This document shows, piece by piece, positions 35,396-43,405 of a DNA stretch of 64,000 nt. Within the stretch, counting starts at the first letter, position 1; each line of letters starts with the position of its first letter. The translations under genes were made by a program, and so were the position numbers. Below the pieces are notes generated by a model, which was not told the DNA's origin, made no database searches, and worked only from the letters and a program-made list of their open reading frames with translations. This stretch comes from Peptoniphilus duerdenii ATCC BAA-1640 (GTDB lineage Bacteria; Bacillota; Clostridia; Tissierellales; Peptoniphilaceae): the NCBI RefSeq assembly GCF_000146345.1, contig NZ_GL397071.1, positions 1,845,081 to 1,909,080 on the forward strand. The letters are read 5' to 3'.

Positions 35396-35415
35396 ACCCA
35401 GGATTTCTCCTGGGT
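35396..35415 (-). terminator. Terminator of the hydrogenase operon
   Basis: Perfect 8-bp stem ACCCAGGA/TCCTGGGT with a 4-base loop, eight bases past the hydA stop, followed by a broken T tract (ACAATTTATTT). Confidence 0.7.
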
Positions 35416-35422
35416 AATTATT

Positions 35423-37156
35423 TTAGTTATTTATTTTATGTTCTGTATGAAGTAACATATGAGCCTTAAATGATAGTGGTTTACCTAGGTATTCATCATA
35501 GAGTTTCTTTATATCTGGATTGTCATGGGAACATCTATATTCGTAATTGTCATCTAGTTTATAAAGTTTCTTTCCTCTTTCAAAGGCTTTTTCTTGTCCA
35601 TCGTGGATAATTTGTCCACCGCCGCCTACGCAGCCTCCAGGACACGCCATAACCTCTACAAAGTCATAGTTTGCTTCGCCTTTGTCAATTCTTTCTAGTA
35701 GCTCTCTAGTGTTTCCTAGTCCACTTACTACTGCTGTTCTTACCTTTACTCCATCTATATCGAATTCAGATTCTCTGATGCCGCTACCATCTTTAGAACC
35801 GTCATTTCTAACTCTTAGGAATGCATCGTTTGGAGGATTTTCTCCTTTCAATGTGAAGTATGCAGTTCTTAGTGCTGCTTCCATAACTCCACCGGTTGCT
35901 CCGAAGATTACACCTGCTCCAGTTCCATCTTCCATCGGATTGTCGCTAGGTATATTTTCTAGATTAGAAACATTTATATGAGCTGATTTAATCATTCTTG
36001 TCAATTCTCTAGTAGTTATTACTATATCAGTTTCATGACCTGCAAATTCTCCATAGTACATATCCATTTCTCTTTCAGCCTTCTTAGCAACACATGGCAT
36101 TACTGAAATTGCAACTATATCGTTAGGATTCTTGCCAATCTTTTCTGCAAAATAGGATTTCATTACTGCACCAAACATTTGTTGTGGTGATTTTGCAGTT
36201 GAAAGACTGCTTAACATATGCGGAAATTCTGTCTTTACAAATCTTACCCAACCAGGGCAGCATGATGTAAACATTGGTCTTTCCTTTAAGTCTCCAGCTG
36301 TGAATCTTTCTAAGAATTCGCTTGCTTCTTCCATAATGGTTAGGTCTGCACCGAATACTGTATCGAATACGTAGTCTGCTCCCATCTTTTTAAGGGCGTC
36401 AAAAATCTTTCCAACTGGTGCTTCTTCTTCAGATAGTCCCATTTGTTCTGCCCAAGATGCACGTACTGCTGGTGCAACTTGCACTACTACTGTCTTGGTT
36501 TCATCTTCAAGGGCATTCCATGCCTTTTCAGTGTCGTCTCTTTCTGATAGAGCTCCTACTGGACAGTGGGTTATACATTGACCGCAAAGTGAACAGTTTG
36601 CATCTTCTATCTTTCTTCCACCGGTTACGTTTACTGTAGTTCTAGCTCCAGTTCCTTCTAGTCCCCAGACATTTAAGCTTTGCATCTTATCGCAGACTTG
36701 GATACATCTCATACATTTGATACATCTTGTTGAATCACGAATAAGTGGGAAGTTGTTGTTCCATTCTTGTTTTTCTAGATGTTCTTCATATGGAATTTCT
36801 CTAATGTTTAAATCATAGGTTAAATCTTGAAGTGAACAGTTTTGATTTCTTGCACAGGACACACATTTATTGGAGTGTTGTGAAAGAAGTAGTTCCACTG
36901 TAGTCTTTCTATGAGATCTTACCTTTTTAGAGTTTGTTTTCACTTCCATACCTTCAAGTACCACATTGTTACATGAAGTTATAAGTTTATCTTTTCCATC
37001 TACTTCAACTACACATACTCTACATGCAGCTATTTCATTTAAATCTTTTAAGTAACAGAGTCTTGGAATGTGAATTCCTACAGATTCTGCAGCTTCCATT
37101 ATAGTAGTTTGTCCAGGAACAGATACTTTTTTTCCGTCAATAGTTAAGTTTACCAT
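35423..37156 (-). CDS. hydA: [FeFe] hydrogenase catalytic subunit
   Basis: 577 residues. An N-terminal 2Fe-2S domain (CYLKDLNEIAACRVC), a His/Cys 4Fe-4S motif (HSNKCVSCARNQNC) and a di-4Fe-4S domain (CIKCMRCIQVC, CSLCGQCITHCP) precede the H-cluster domain. The three H-cluster motifs are TSCCPGW near 297, MPCVAKKAE near 352 and ACPGGCVGGGGQ near 505. It evolves or oxidises H2 in the cytoplasm, disposing of electrons from PFOR-reduced ferredoxin and possibly NAD(P)H through its partner. Its start overlaps the end of the NuoF/GltD-like gene. The ribosome site (AAAGGAGG) is 12 bases from the ATG. Confidence 0.96.
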   Translation of the reverse strand: MVNLTIDGKKVSVPGQTTIMEAAESVGIHIPRLCYLKDLNEIAACRVCVVEVDGKDKLITSCNNVVLEGMEVKTNSKKVRSHRKTTVELLLSQHSNKCVSCARNQNCSLQDLTYDLNIREIPYEEHLEKQEWNNNFPLIRDSTRCIKCMRCIQVCDKMQSLNVWGLEGTGARTTVNVTGGRKIEDANCSLCGQCITHCPVGALSERDDTEKAWNALEDETKTVVVQVAPAVRASWAEQMGLSEEEAPVGKIFDALKKMGADYVFDTVFGADLTIMEEASEFLERFTAGDLKERPMFTSCCPGWVRFVKTEFPHMLSSLSTAKSPQQMFGAVMKSYFAEKIGKNPNDIVAISVMPCVAKKAEREMDMYYGEFAGHETDIVITTRELTRMIKSAHINVSNLENIPSDNPMEDGTGAGVIFGATGGVMEAALRTAYFTLKGENPPNDAFLRVRNDGSKDGSGIRESEFDIDGVKVRTAVVSGLGNTRELLERIDKGEANYDFVEVMACPGGCVGGGGQIIHDGQEKAFERGKKLYKLDDNYEYRCSHDNPDIKKLYDEYLGKPLSFKAHMLLHTEHKINN

Positions 37157-38982
37157 CTATGTTCCCTGCCTCCTTTAAATACACCGTATCCAAAGTGGTC
37201 ACAACGAAGACATCTAGATGCTTCTTGTAATCCTTCTGATAGGGTCATACAGTTTTCTACTCCTTCGAAGTCGCAGACTCTTTCACTGCTATCTCTCTCA
37301 GTCATATTTACTCTTGCACATGGGCTCTTGTCCTCGATTCCTATTTCCGGAATATCAATATCCACAGAGATTATGTGGTGATATCCAAGGTAGGAGTCGA
37401 TGTTTGCCGCTACAACTTTGGCAGCTGCGATAGCCTTTATAACAGAAGCAGGTCCTGAAGTACAGTCCCCTCCAGCAAATACACCAGGGAATTCTTCTAT
37501 TGCTCCTGTTGAATCGGTGACAAATCTTCCCCATTTAACTGGGAATCCCAAATCTTCAAAATACTTAGTTTCAATATTTTGTCCGATTGCAACTATAAGG
37601 TATTCGCAACGGATGAATTGATCTTCTTCTCCAGTTGGTTTTATGCTTGCTCTTCCATCTTTTATATTACTAATCATCTGTGGTGTTACCCAAAGACCTT
37701 TTAGTTTTCCTTCTTCATCAAATTCTAGTTTTGAAGGAGCCTTCAAAGTTACAAGTTCTATACCTTCAGATACAGCCCCTTCGATTTCTCCAGGTAGAGC
37801 TGTCATATCTGCAACTCTTCTTCTGTAAACTATAGAAACTTTTTCTGCTCCAAGTCTCTTAGCAGTTCTAACTGCGTCCATAGACACGTTACCACCACCG
37901 ACAACTGCAACATGTTTGCCGGTTAGGTCGATCTTTTCTCCAACTCCAACGGCTCTTAAAAATTCTACTGCAGAAACTATATTTTCAGCAGCTTCTCCTT
38001 CAAGTCCAAGTTTCTTATCTGTACTTGCACCTACAGTTATAAGCACTGCGTCATATTCTTTTTGTAGATCTTCTATACTTAGATCAACGCCGATTTTAAC
38101 TCCGTGGATTACTTTTACCCCAGTCTTAAGAATAGCGTTTATATCTTCGTCGAGTCTTTCTTTTGGAAGTCTGTAGTTTGGAATACCATATCTAAGCATA
38201 CCGCCAAGTTCTGGTAGCATTTCGTAAACTACAGTACTATGTCCCATAAGTTGTAAGTAGTATGCAGCGCTTAGTCCTCCTGGACCTCCGCCTAGGATTG
38301 CAATTCTCTTGCCAGTGGATGGACCACATTCAGGTGGATCTACAAATCCAGCGTAATCCGCTGCCATTCTCTTTAGACCTCTTATATTTATGGCATCATC
38401 CATCATGTTTCTTCTACATTTTTCTTCACATGGATGTTCGCAAATAAATCCGCATGTAGTTGGGAAAGGGTTATCCTTTCTAATAAGCCTAACCGCATCC
38501 GCAAATCTTTGTTCCCTTATAAGTGCAATATAACCTGGAACGTCTACCCTAGCTGGGCAAAGTGCCACACAAGGAACTGGTTGAGCATATGTGAAATTAC
38601 ATCTTCCATGAAGAATATGTTCTTCGTAATCATCTCTAAATCCAATAAGTCCTTTGTAAACCATATTGGCTGCTTCGTAACCTATTGCGCAGTCAGATGA
38701 TTCCATAGCAGTAAGTGCTGTCTGTTCTATAACATCAAGTGTTTCCAAGGTAGCATTTCCATCTAGTACATCTTTTATTAATTTTGCAAGTTGTGCTAGA
38801 CCAACTCTACAAGGAACACATTTTCCGCAGGTTTGAGCATGGCATAACTCTACAAAAACTCTAGCCATATCCACTGGACATAGTCCCGGTGGTGAAGATT
38901 CGATTCTTCTTTCCAAGTCTTTATAGAGACTATCCATTACTATATTCGCTTGTTTAGGCGAAATTATTTCTAAACGGCTCAT
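37150..38982 (-). CDS. NuoF C-terminal/GltD-like NAD(P)-dependent oxidoreductase, hydrogenase partner
   Basis: 610 residues. The N-terminus (about 25-120) is the 4Fe-4S domain of NuoF/HydB (CGKCVPCRVGL near 51-61), without the NuoF FMN/NAD domain. The rest is GltD/NfnB-like: a cysteine-rich Fe-S region (CVALCPARVDVPGY, CGFICEHPCEEKC), an FAD-binding GGGPGGLSAAYY near 230, an NAD(P)-binding VVGGGNVSMDA near 362, and the C-terminal GGDCTSGPASVIKAI. It probably passes electrons between NAD(P)H and HydA, as in hydrogenases with GltD-type partners; whether it bifurcates is not visible. GGGGGAG precedes the ATG. It is the first gene of the operon. Confidence 0.88.
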   Translation of the reverse strand: MSRLEIISPKQANIVMDSLYKDLERRIESSPPGLCPVDMARVFVELCHAQTCGKCVPCRVGLAQLAKLIKDVLDGNATLETLDVIEQTALTAMESSDCAIGYEAANMVYKGLIGFRDDYEEHILHGRCNFTYAQPVPCVALCPARVDVPGYIALIREQRFADAVRLIRKDNPFPTTCGFICEHPCEEKCRRNMMDDAINIRGLKRMAADYAGFVDPPECGPSTGKRIAILGGGPGGLSAAYYLQLMGHSTVVYEMLPELGGMLRYGIPNYRLPKERLDEDINAILKTGVKVIHGVKIGVDLSIEDLQKEYDAVLITVGASTDKKLGLEGEAAENIVSAVEFLRAVGVGEKIDLTGKHVAVVGGGNVSMDAVRTAKRLGAEKVSIVYRRRVADMTALPGEIEGAVSEGIELVTLKAPSKLEFDEEGKLKGLWVTPQMISNIKDGRASIKPTGEEDQFIRCEYLIVAIGQNIETKYFEDLGFPVKWGRFVTDSTGAIEEFPGVFAGGDCTSGPASVIKAIAAAKVVAANIDSYLGYHHIISVDIDIPEIGIEDKSPCARVNMTERDSSERVCDFEGVENCMTLSEGLQEASRCLRCDHFGYGVFKGGREHRW

Positions 38983-39009
38983 AAAACTCCCCCTTATGTA
39001 TCTAATATA

Positions 39010-39037
39010 ATTATAACATATATGAGTATATAAACAA
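39010..39037 (-). promoter_or_regulatory. Promoter of the hydrogenase operon
   Basis: On the minus strand, TTGTTT (39037-39032), 16-base spacer, TATAAT (39015-39010), 28 bases before the start codon. The -35 lies inside the palindrome at 39033-39056. Confidence 0.65.
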
Positions 39038-39056
39038 GGAATATATTTTCCTTGTT
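39033..39056. promoter_or_regulatory. Operator-like palindrome over the hydrogenase -35 element
   Basis: Perfect 9-bp arms AACAAGGAA and TTCCTTGTT around a 6-base spacer, overlapping the -35 hexamer. The position fits a repressor site. It does not match the Rex, CRP/FNR or Fur consensus I know. Confidence 0.5.
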
Positions 39057-39215
39057 ATCAATTTAACAGAATACTAAGCGTGTAAAGCTTGATTCCATCA
39101 TAATTAAATTTTTAACAAAATCTTTTGAAATGATAATGTTTATTAAAGATTTATTAATTATGTAATATATATTGAATGTGATATCTTTTTATGCTTTAAA
39201 TTGTGTGTAAAAATA

Positions 39216-39246
39216 CATAAAAAAAGAAGCACCTAACGGTACTTCT
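39216..39246 (-). terminator. Terminator of spoVG
   Basis: AGAAGTACC/GGTGCTTCT stem (one G-U pair, 39225-39246) followed on the minus strand by a run of T residues, eleven bases past the spoVG stop codon. Confidence 0.9.
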
Positions 39247-39256
39247 AATTCTGCAC

Positions 39257-39550
39257 TTATTCTTCAGTGCCTTCTGAAGTTTCAGCTTCGTCTTCTTCAG
39301 GTAGCTCTTCATATCTTTCAAAGATAATCTTTTCAATTGCGCTTCTTGCTTCTTGATTAATTGGATGAGCAATATCTCTAAATTCTCCATTAGAAAGTTT
39401 TCTAGAAGGCATTGCAATAAATAATGAGCTATCACCTTGAATTACTTTAATGTCATGGACAACAAATGCATCATCAAAAGTAACTGATGCCACTGCTCTT
39501 AGGTTTCCTACTCCATGAATTTTTCTAATTCTTACATCTGTAATGTTCAT
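39257..39550 (-). CDS. spoVG: SpoVG family regulator
   Basis: 97 residues, matching SpoVG from [11 protein letters not shown] through [17 protein letters not shown] and IAMPSRK to the IAHPIN motif, with an acidic tail. SpoVG is a small site-specific DNA- and RNA-binding regulator that is widespread also in non-sporulating Firmicutes, so it says nothing about sporulation. GGTGGTGACATT precedes the ATG, and TATAAT lies at 39580-39585 on the same strand. It is monocistronic, divergent from murC. Confidence 0.96.
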   Translation of the reverse strand: MNITDVRIRKIHGVGNLRAVASVTFDDAFVVHDIKVIQGDSSLFIAMPSRKLSNGEFRDIAHPINQEARSAIEKIIFERYEELPEEDEAETSEGTEE

Positions 39551-39679
39551 AATGTCACCACCTTGTCATTTATATCTTTATTATAGTACATCGTAATAAA
39601 AAAAACTACTATAAAATAGAATTTTGTATATAAAATTTAAATTTCTTTATGTTATAATTTAACAAGACGGAGGAATTAC

Positions 39680-41068
39680 ATGTTTATTTTTAATATAGAT
39701 GAGAAAAAATACAAAAAAATACATTTCATAGGAATCGGCGGTATTTCTATGAGCGGTTTGGCAGAAATTCTAAACGAATCAGGATATAATGTATCTGGTT
39801 CAGACGCAAATAAAAGTGATCTCTTAACTAAACTTGCAAACGATGGCATTGATATACATATCGGCCACAAAAAAGAAAATATTGATGGTGCAGATCTTGT
39901 GATCTACACAGATGCTATTTCCCTTGACAATGAAGAGCTTAGAGAAGCTATTAAACAAAAGATAGATATAGTCGACAGAGCTTCTTTTTTAGGTGCTCTT
40001 ATGAAAAATTACAAAATTTCCATGGCGATTTCTGGTACCCACGGCAAGACTTCTACCACTTCAATGGTTTCTGAAATTATAAGAAATCTTCCTGAGAGAC
40101 CGACTATTCTACTCGGTGGTAAACTTGACGATATAAATGGAAATGTGTTAGTTGGCAATAGAGAAATCATGCTTACTGAAGCATGTGAGTACAAGGCAAA
40201 TGTGCTTAAGTACTTCCCAACCACTGCAGTTATATTAAATATTGACGAAGACCATTTGGATTATTTCGACAATATGGAACATATAGTAAACACTTTTAAG
40301 GGATATGCTGACAATTTAAAACCAGGATCTACTCTAATTTTAAATATAGACGATCCATACGTGAGAGAACTTCAAAATAGAGATAACACTACTGTTGTTA
40401 CCTTTGGAGTTGAAAATGACGCAGACTACACTGCAAAAAATATTAAATTCTGCGAAGATGGATACCCAGAATATGACCTTTACTACAAAGGTTCTCTAAT
40501 AGGCAAGGTTATTCTATCAGTACTTGGAATTCACAATATCAAGAATTCCCTTGCAGCTATTGCCTGCGCTCACGAAAATAATATTTCATTCAAAGATGCA
40601 ATCGATGGCATTCATTCTTACAAAGGTGTCCATAGAAGGCTCGAGTTCAAAGGAATGTTTGGCGGTGCAAAGGTGTTCGATGACTACGCTCACCATCCTA
40701 CAGAAATCCTTGCTTCCCTTCATGCGATCAAAAGAGGCTGCGAAAGAAATCTATACTGTATCTTCCAACCTCATACCTTTACGAGAACCAAGATTCTACT
40801 AGATAGTTTTTCAAAATCTTTTAGCGAAGCTGACTACACCATCATCACAGATATCTATGCCGCTCGTGAAAAAGATTACGGAGATATACACTCCAAAACT
40901 CTTGTGGATGCGATAAATCAAAATAAGGACAAGGCTCTCTATATAGAAACATTCAGAGATATAGTTAAATTCTTAAAGGACAATCTTCGTCCTGGAGACA
41001 CTGTAGTCACCATGGGTGCAGGAGATGTTTATAAAATCGGAGAGATGCTTCTCGAAGAAGAAAAATAA
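39680..41068 (+). CDS. murC: UDP-N-acetylmuramate--L-alanine ligase
   Basis: 462 residues. The N-terminal UDP-binding domain starts with IHFIGIGGISMSGLA; the ATP loop SGTHGKTST is near 118-126; the central TEACEYKANVL and the C-terminal DDYAHHPTEI are Mur ligase hallmarks. It adds L-alanine to UDP-MurNAc, the first amino acid of the peptidoglycan stem. GACGGAGGAATTAC precedes the ATG. A TATAAT lies at 39653-39658 without a good -35. It is monocistronic, closed by a terminator. Confidence 0.97.
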   Translation: MFIFNIDEKKYKKIHFIGIGGISMSGLAEILNESGYNVSGSDANKSDLLTKLANDGIDIHIGHKKENIDGADLVIYTDAISLDNEELREAIKQKIDIVDRASFLGALMKNYKISMAISGTHGKTSTTSMVSEIIRNLPERPTILLGGKLDDINGNVLVGNREIMLTEACEYKANVLKYFPTTAVILNIDEDHLDYFDNMEHIVNTFKGYADNLKPGSTLILNIDDPYVRELQNRDNTTVVTFGVENDADYTAKNIKFCEDGYPEYDLYYKGSLIGKVILSVLGIHNIKNSLAAIACAHENNISFKDAIDGIHSYKGVHRRLEFKGMFGGAKVFDDYAHHPTEILASLHAIKRGCERNLYCIFQPHTFTRTKILLDSFSKSFSEADYTIITDIYAAREKDYGDIHSKTLVDAINQNKDKALYIETFRDIVKFLKDNLRPGDTVVTMGAGDVYKIGEMLLEEEK

Positions 41069-41078
41069 TTTTAAGTTT

Positions 41079-41107
41079 AAGGAGGTTTAACCTCCTTTTA
41101 TTTTATT
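41079..41107 (+). terminator. Terminator of murC
   Basis: AAGGAGG/CCTCCTT stem with a 5-base loop (41079-41097), then a T-rich tail; ten bases past the stop codon. Confidence 0.85.
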
Positions 41108-41253
41108 ATTATTTCAAGAATATTTTCTAATTTTTAAATTCATTTTTTTAAAAACTTTTTGATTTTTATATTTTTCTTTGGTATACCAATATTTTTATAA
41201 GAATTAAGAATTTAGGTTTAGAATAATATTTTAAAATTTTAACCATTTTGTAA

Positions 41254-41282
41254 TAGCATTATTTTATTAAACTTGTTATAAT
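41254..41282 (+). promoter_or_regulatory. Promoter of the rhodanese lipoprotein gene
   Basis: TATAAT at 41277-41282; 17 bases upstream the -35 region reads TAGCAT, a weak match. Confidence 0.4.
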
Positions 41283-41303
41283 AAATAAAAACGGAGGTTA
41301 ATT

Positions 41304-41810
41304 ATGAATAATTTTAAAAAAGCAGCAGTAGCTCTTTCTCTTGCAACAATCCTTACTGGATGTGGCGGAGCAAAAGGACCTGGAACTGCAAAAGATGGAA
41401 ACGAAGCTAAGATTGAAACAGCTTCTATGAAACTTGTTACTGCAGTTGAATCAGCAAACTATAAATTAGTTTCAACTGAAGAACTAAAGAACTGGATTGA
41501 TAACAAGGAAGATATGATAGTAATAGACACTATGCCTGCTGACAGCTACAACAAAAACAGAATCCCTGGAGCAGTTAACGCTGAACTTCCTGTTAAGATG
41601 GAAGATGTAACTCCAGAACAAAAAGAAGCTTTTGTTAAGGCTCTTGGAGAAGACAAAGACAAAAAAATCGTTATTTACTGCGGTTTCGTTGGATGCGAAA
41701 GATCTCACGTAGGTGGACTTATTGCTGAAGAAGAAGGATTCACAAATGTTTACAGACAACCAGGTGGAATCATCGCTTGGATTGACGCTGGATATACAAC
41801 AGAAAAATAA
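41304..41810 (+). CDS. Rhodanese-domain lipoprotein
   Basis: 168 residues. The signal peptide ends at the lipobox ILTGC (C21), so the protein sits outside the membrane. A single rhodanese domain (about 55-165) has the sequence YCGFVGCERSH, with candidate nucleophile C126 and a second cysteine, C131. The loop from C126 to the arginine is two residues longer than the common CX4R form. It could transfer sulfur or act as a thiol sensor; the substrate is unknown. GGAGGTTAATT precedes the ATG. It is monocistronic. Confidence 0.9.
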   Translation: MNNFKKAAVALSLATILTGCGGAKGPGTAKDGNEAKIETASMKLVTAVESANYKLVSTEELKNWIDNKEDMIVIDTMPADSYNKNRIPGAVNAELPVKMEDVTPEQKEAFVKALGEDKDKKIVIYCGFVGCERSHVGGLIAEEEGFTNVYRQPGGIIAWIDAGYTTEK

Positions 41811-41823
41811 TTAAATTAAATTT

Positions 41824-41856
41824 AAACCCTAAAGCTATTTAGCCTTAGGGTTTTTG
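41824..41856 (+). terminator. Terminator of the rhodanese gene
   Basis: AAACCCTAAnGCT/AGCnTTAGGGTTT stem (41824-41853) followed by T residues. Confidence 0.88.
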
Positions 41857-41907
41857 TTTGTTCTGAAAAATTATTTGAATTTGCATAATTTTAATTTGTG
41901 ATGCATT

Positions 41908-41952
41908 GTAAATAAAAACCCCTCCATCCTTATTCTAGATTTTGGGGTTCAG
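41908..41952 (-). terminator. Likely terminator of the gatB operon
   Basis: AACCCC and GGGGTT pair across a long loop, followed on the minus strand by TTTTTA, about 25 bases past the gatB stop codon. The stem is short, so confidence is moderate. Confidence 0.5.
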
Positions 41953-41974
41953 TTCAAAATAACTACGGTTATCT

Positions 41975-43405
41975 TTACATATTCTTTAATTTTTCTTCTA
42001 TTATTTTATTTACCATTTGTGGATTTGCCTTGCCCTTTGATGCTTTCATTACTTGTCCTACTAAGAATCCAAAGGCTCTGTTCTTTCCATTATTTATATC
42101 TTCAATAGACTTAGGATTTTCTTCTAGTACTTTTACAACAAGCTCTTCGATGAGTGAGTCGTCTTCTATTTGCACTAGTCCTTGTTCTTTTATAATGTCT
42201 AGTGGTTTTTTATTTTCTTCAAACATCGCTCTTAGGACTTTTTTGCCGGCGTTGTTATTTATCTTTCCAGATTTTATTTCTTTTAATAGTGTTTTTAAAT
42301 CTTCAACTTCAAACGGAGTTTCAAATTTATTATCTCCAGTTAAGTCTACTCTTCTTAAAACTTCTGTCATCATCCAGTTTGACGCCATGTTGTAATCGTC
42401 AAAGTCTCTTACCAATTCCTCGTAGTAGTTTGCAAGTTCTATTGTTGATGTCAACACTCCTGCATCGTATTCTGGAAGTTTGTATTCTTCTATAAATCTT
42501 TGTTTCTTAACATCTGGCAATTCTGGCATTTCAGATTTTATCTTTTCGATATATTCATCAGTTATCACCACTGGAGGTAGATCTCCTTCTGGTGCAAATC
42601 TATAGTCTGCCACAGTTAACTTTTGTCTCATTAGAATGGTTTCATTCTTTTGATCGTCCCATCTTCTAGTGGTTCTGATTTCAGATTTTCCAGTTTCAAG
42701 TAGGTCAATATGTCTTTTTACTTCGAAGTCTATCGCCTTTTCTACTCCTCTAAATGAGTTTAGGTTTTTAACTTCTGTTACTGCAGTCTTCTTCCCAGTG
42801 TCTAAATCTTTTATATTGACGTTTACGTCGCATCTTAGAGATCCTTCTTCCATCTTGCAGTCAGAGATTCCAAGGTATACTATTGTTGCCTTTAATTTTT
42901 CTAGGAATTCTCTCGCTTCTTTTCCAGAAGAGATGTCTGGTTTAGATACGATTTCTATAAGTGGAACTCCACATCTGTTGTAATCCATATATGTGTTTTC
43001 TTCCATGTGCATGGATTTTCCAGTGTCTTCTTCCATTTGGATTTTCATAAGTCCTACCTTCTTAGGATTTCCGTCATCACCTTCGATTTCGATGTATCCG
43101 TCATAGCAGATTGCCATATCGTCTTGGGTAATTTGGAAACCTTTTGTAAGGTCAGGATAGAAATAATTTTTTCTGTCGAATTTTGAAAATTTTCTGATTT
43201 CGCAGTTAAGTGCATGACCTGCCATAACAGTGTATCTAACTACATTTTCATTAAGCACTGGAAGTCCTCCAGGAAGTCCAAGGCATACTGGACAGGTCAA
43301 AGTATTTGGTTCTTTTCCATAGGCATTTTCGCAGGAGCAAAAAGCTTTTGTCTTAGTTTGAAGCTCCACATGGATTTCAAGACCTACAATTGTTTTATAG
43401 TTCAT
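41975..43405 (-). CDS. gatB: Asp-tRNA(Asn)/Glu-tRNA(Gln) amidotransferase subunit B
   Basis: 476 residues. The N-terminal GatB core has YKTIVGLEIHVEL and CPVCLGLPGGLPVLN, with zinc-ligand cysteines CSCENAYG and CPVC. The C-terminal YqeY-like tail domain ends in VNKIIEEKLKN. It activates mischarged Glu-tRNA(Gln) or Asp-tRNA(Asn) for amidation with ammonia from GatA. ATG 43405 is chosen because AAAGGAG lies 5 bases upstream; TTG 43420 would sit on that ribosome site. It overlaps the end of gatA by 11 bases and is the last gene of the operon. Confidence 0.97.
   Translation of the reverse strand: MNYKTIVGLEIHVELQTKTKAFCSCENAYGKEPNTLTCPVCLGLPGGLPVLNENVVRYTVMAGHALNCEIRKFSKFDRKNYFYPDLTKGFQITQDDMAICYDGYIEIEGDDGNPKKVGLMKIQMEEDTGKSMHMEENTYMDYNRCGVPLIEIVSKPDISSGKEAREFLEKLKATIVYLGISDCKMEEGSLRCDVNVNIKDLDTGKKTAVTEVKNLNSFRGVEKAIDFEVKRHIDLLETGKSEIRTTRRWDDQKNETILMRQKLTVADYRFAPEGDLPPVVITDEYIEKIKSEMPELPDVKKQRFIEEYKLPEYDAGVLTSTIELANYYEELVRDFDDYNMASNWMMTEVLRRVDLTGDNKFETPFEVEDLKTLLKEIKSGKINNNAGKKVLRAMFEENKKPLDIIKEQGLVQIEDDSLIEELVVKVLEENPKSIEDINNGKNRAFGFLVGQVMKASKGKANPQMVNKIIEEKLKNM

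Noticed and set aside
39061..39200. Possible gene or RNA between the hydrogenase promoter and spoVG
   Set aside because: No ORF, stem or promoter stands out from AT-rich background.
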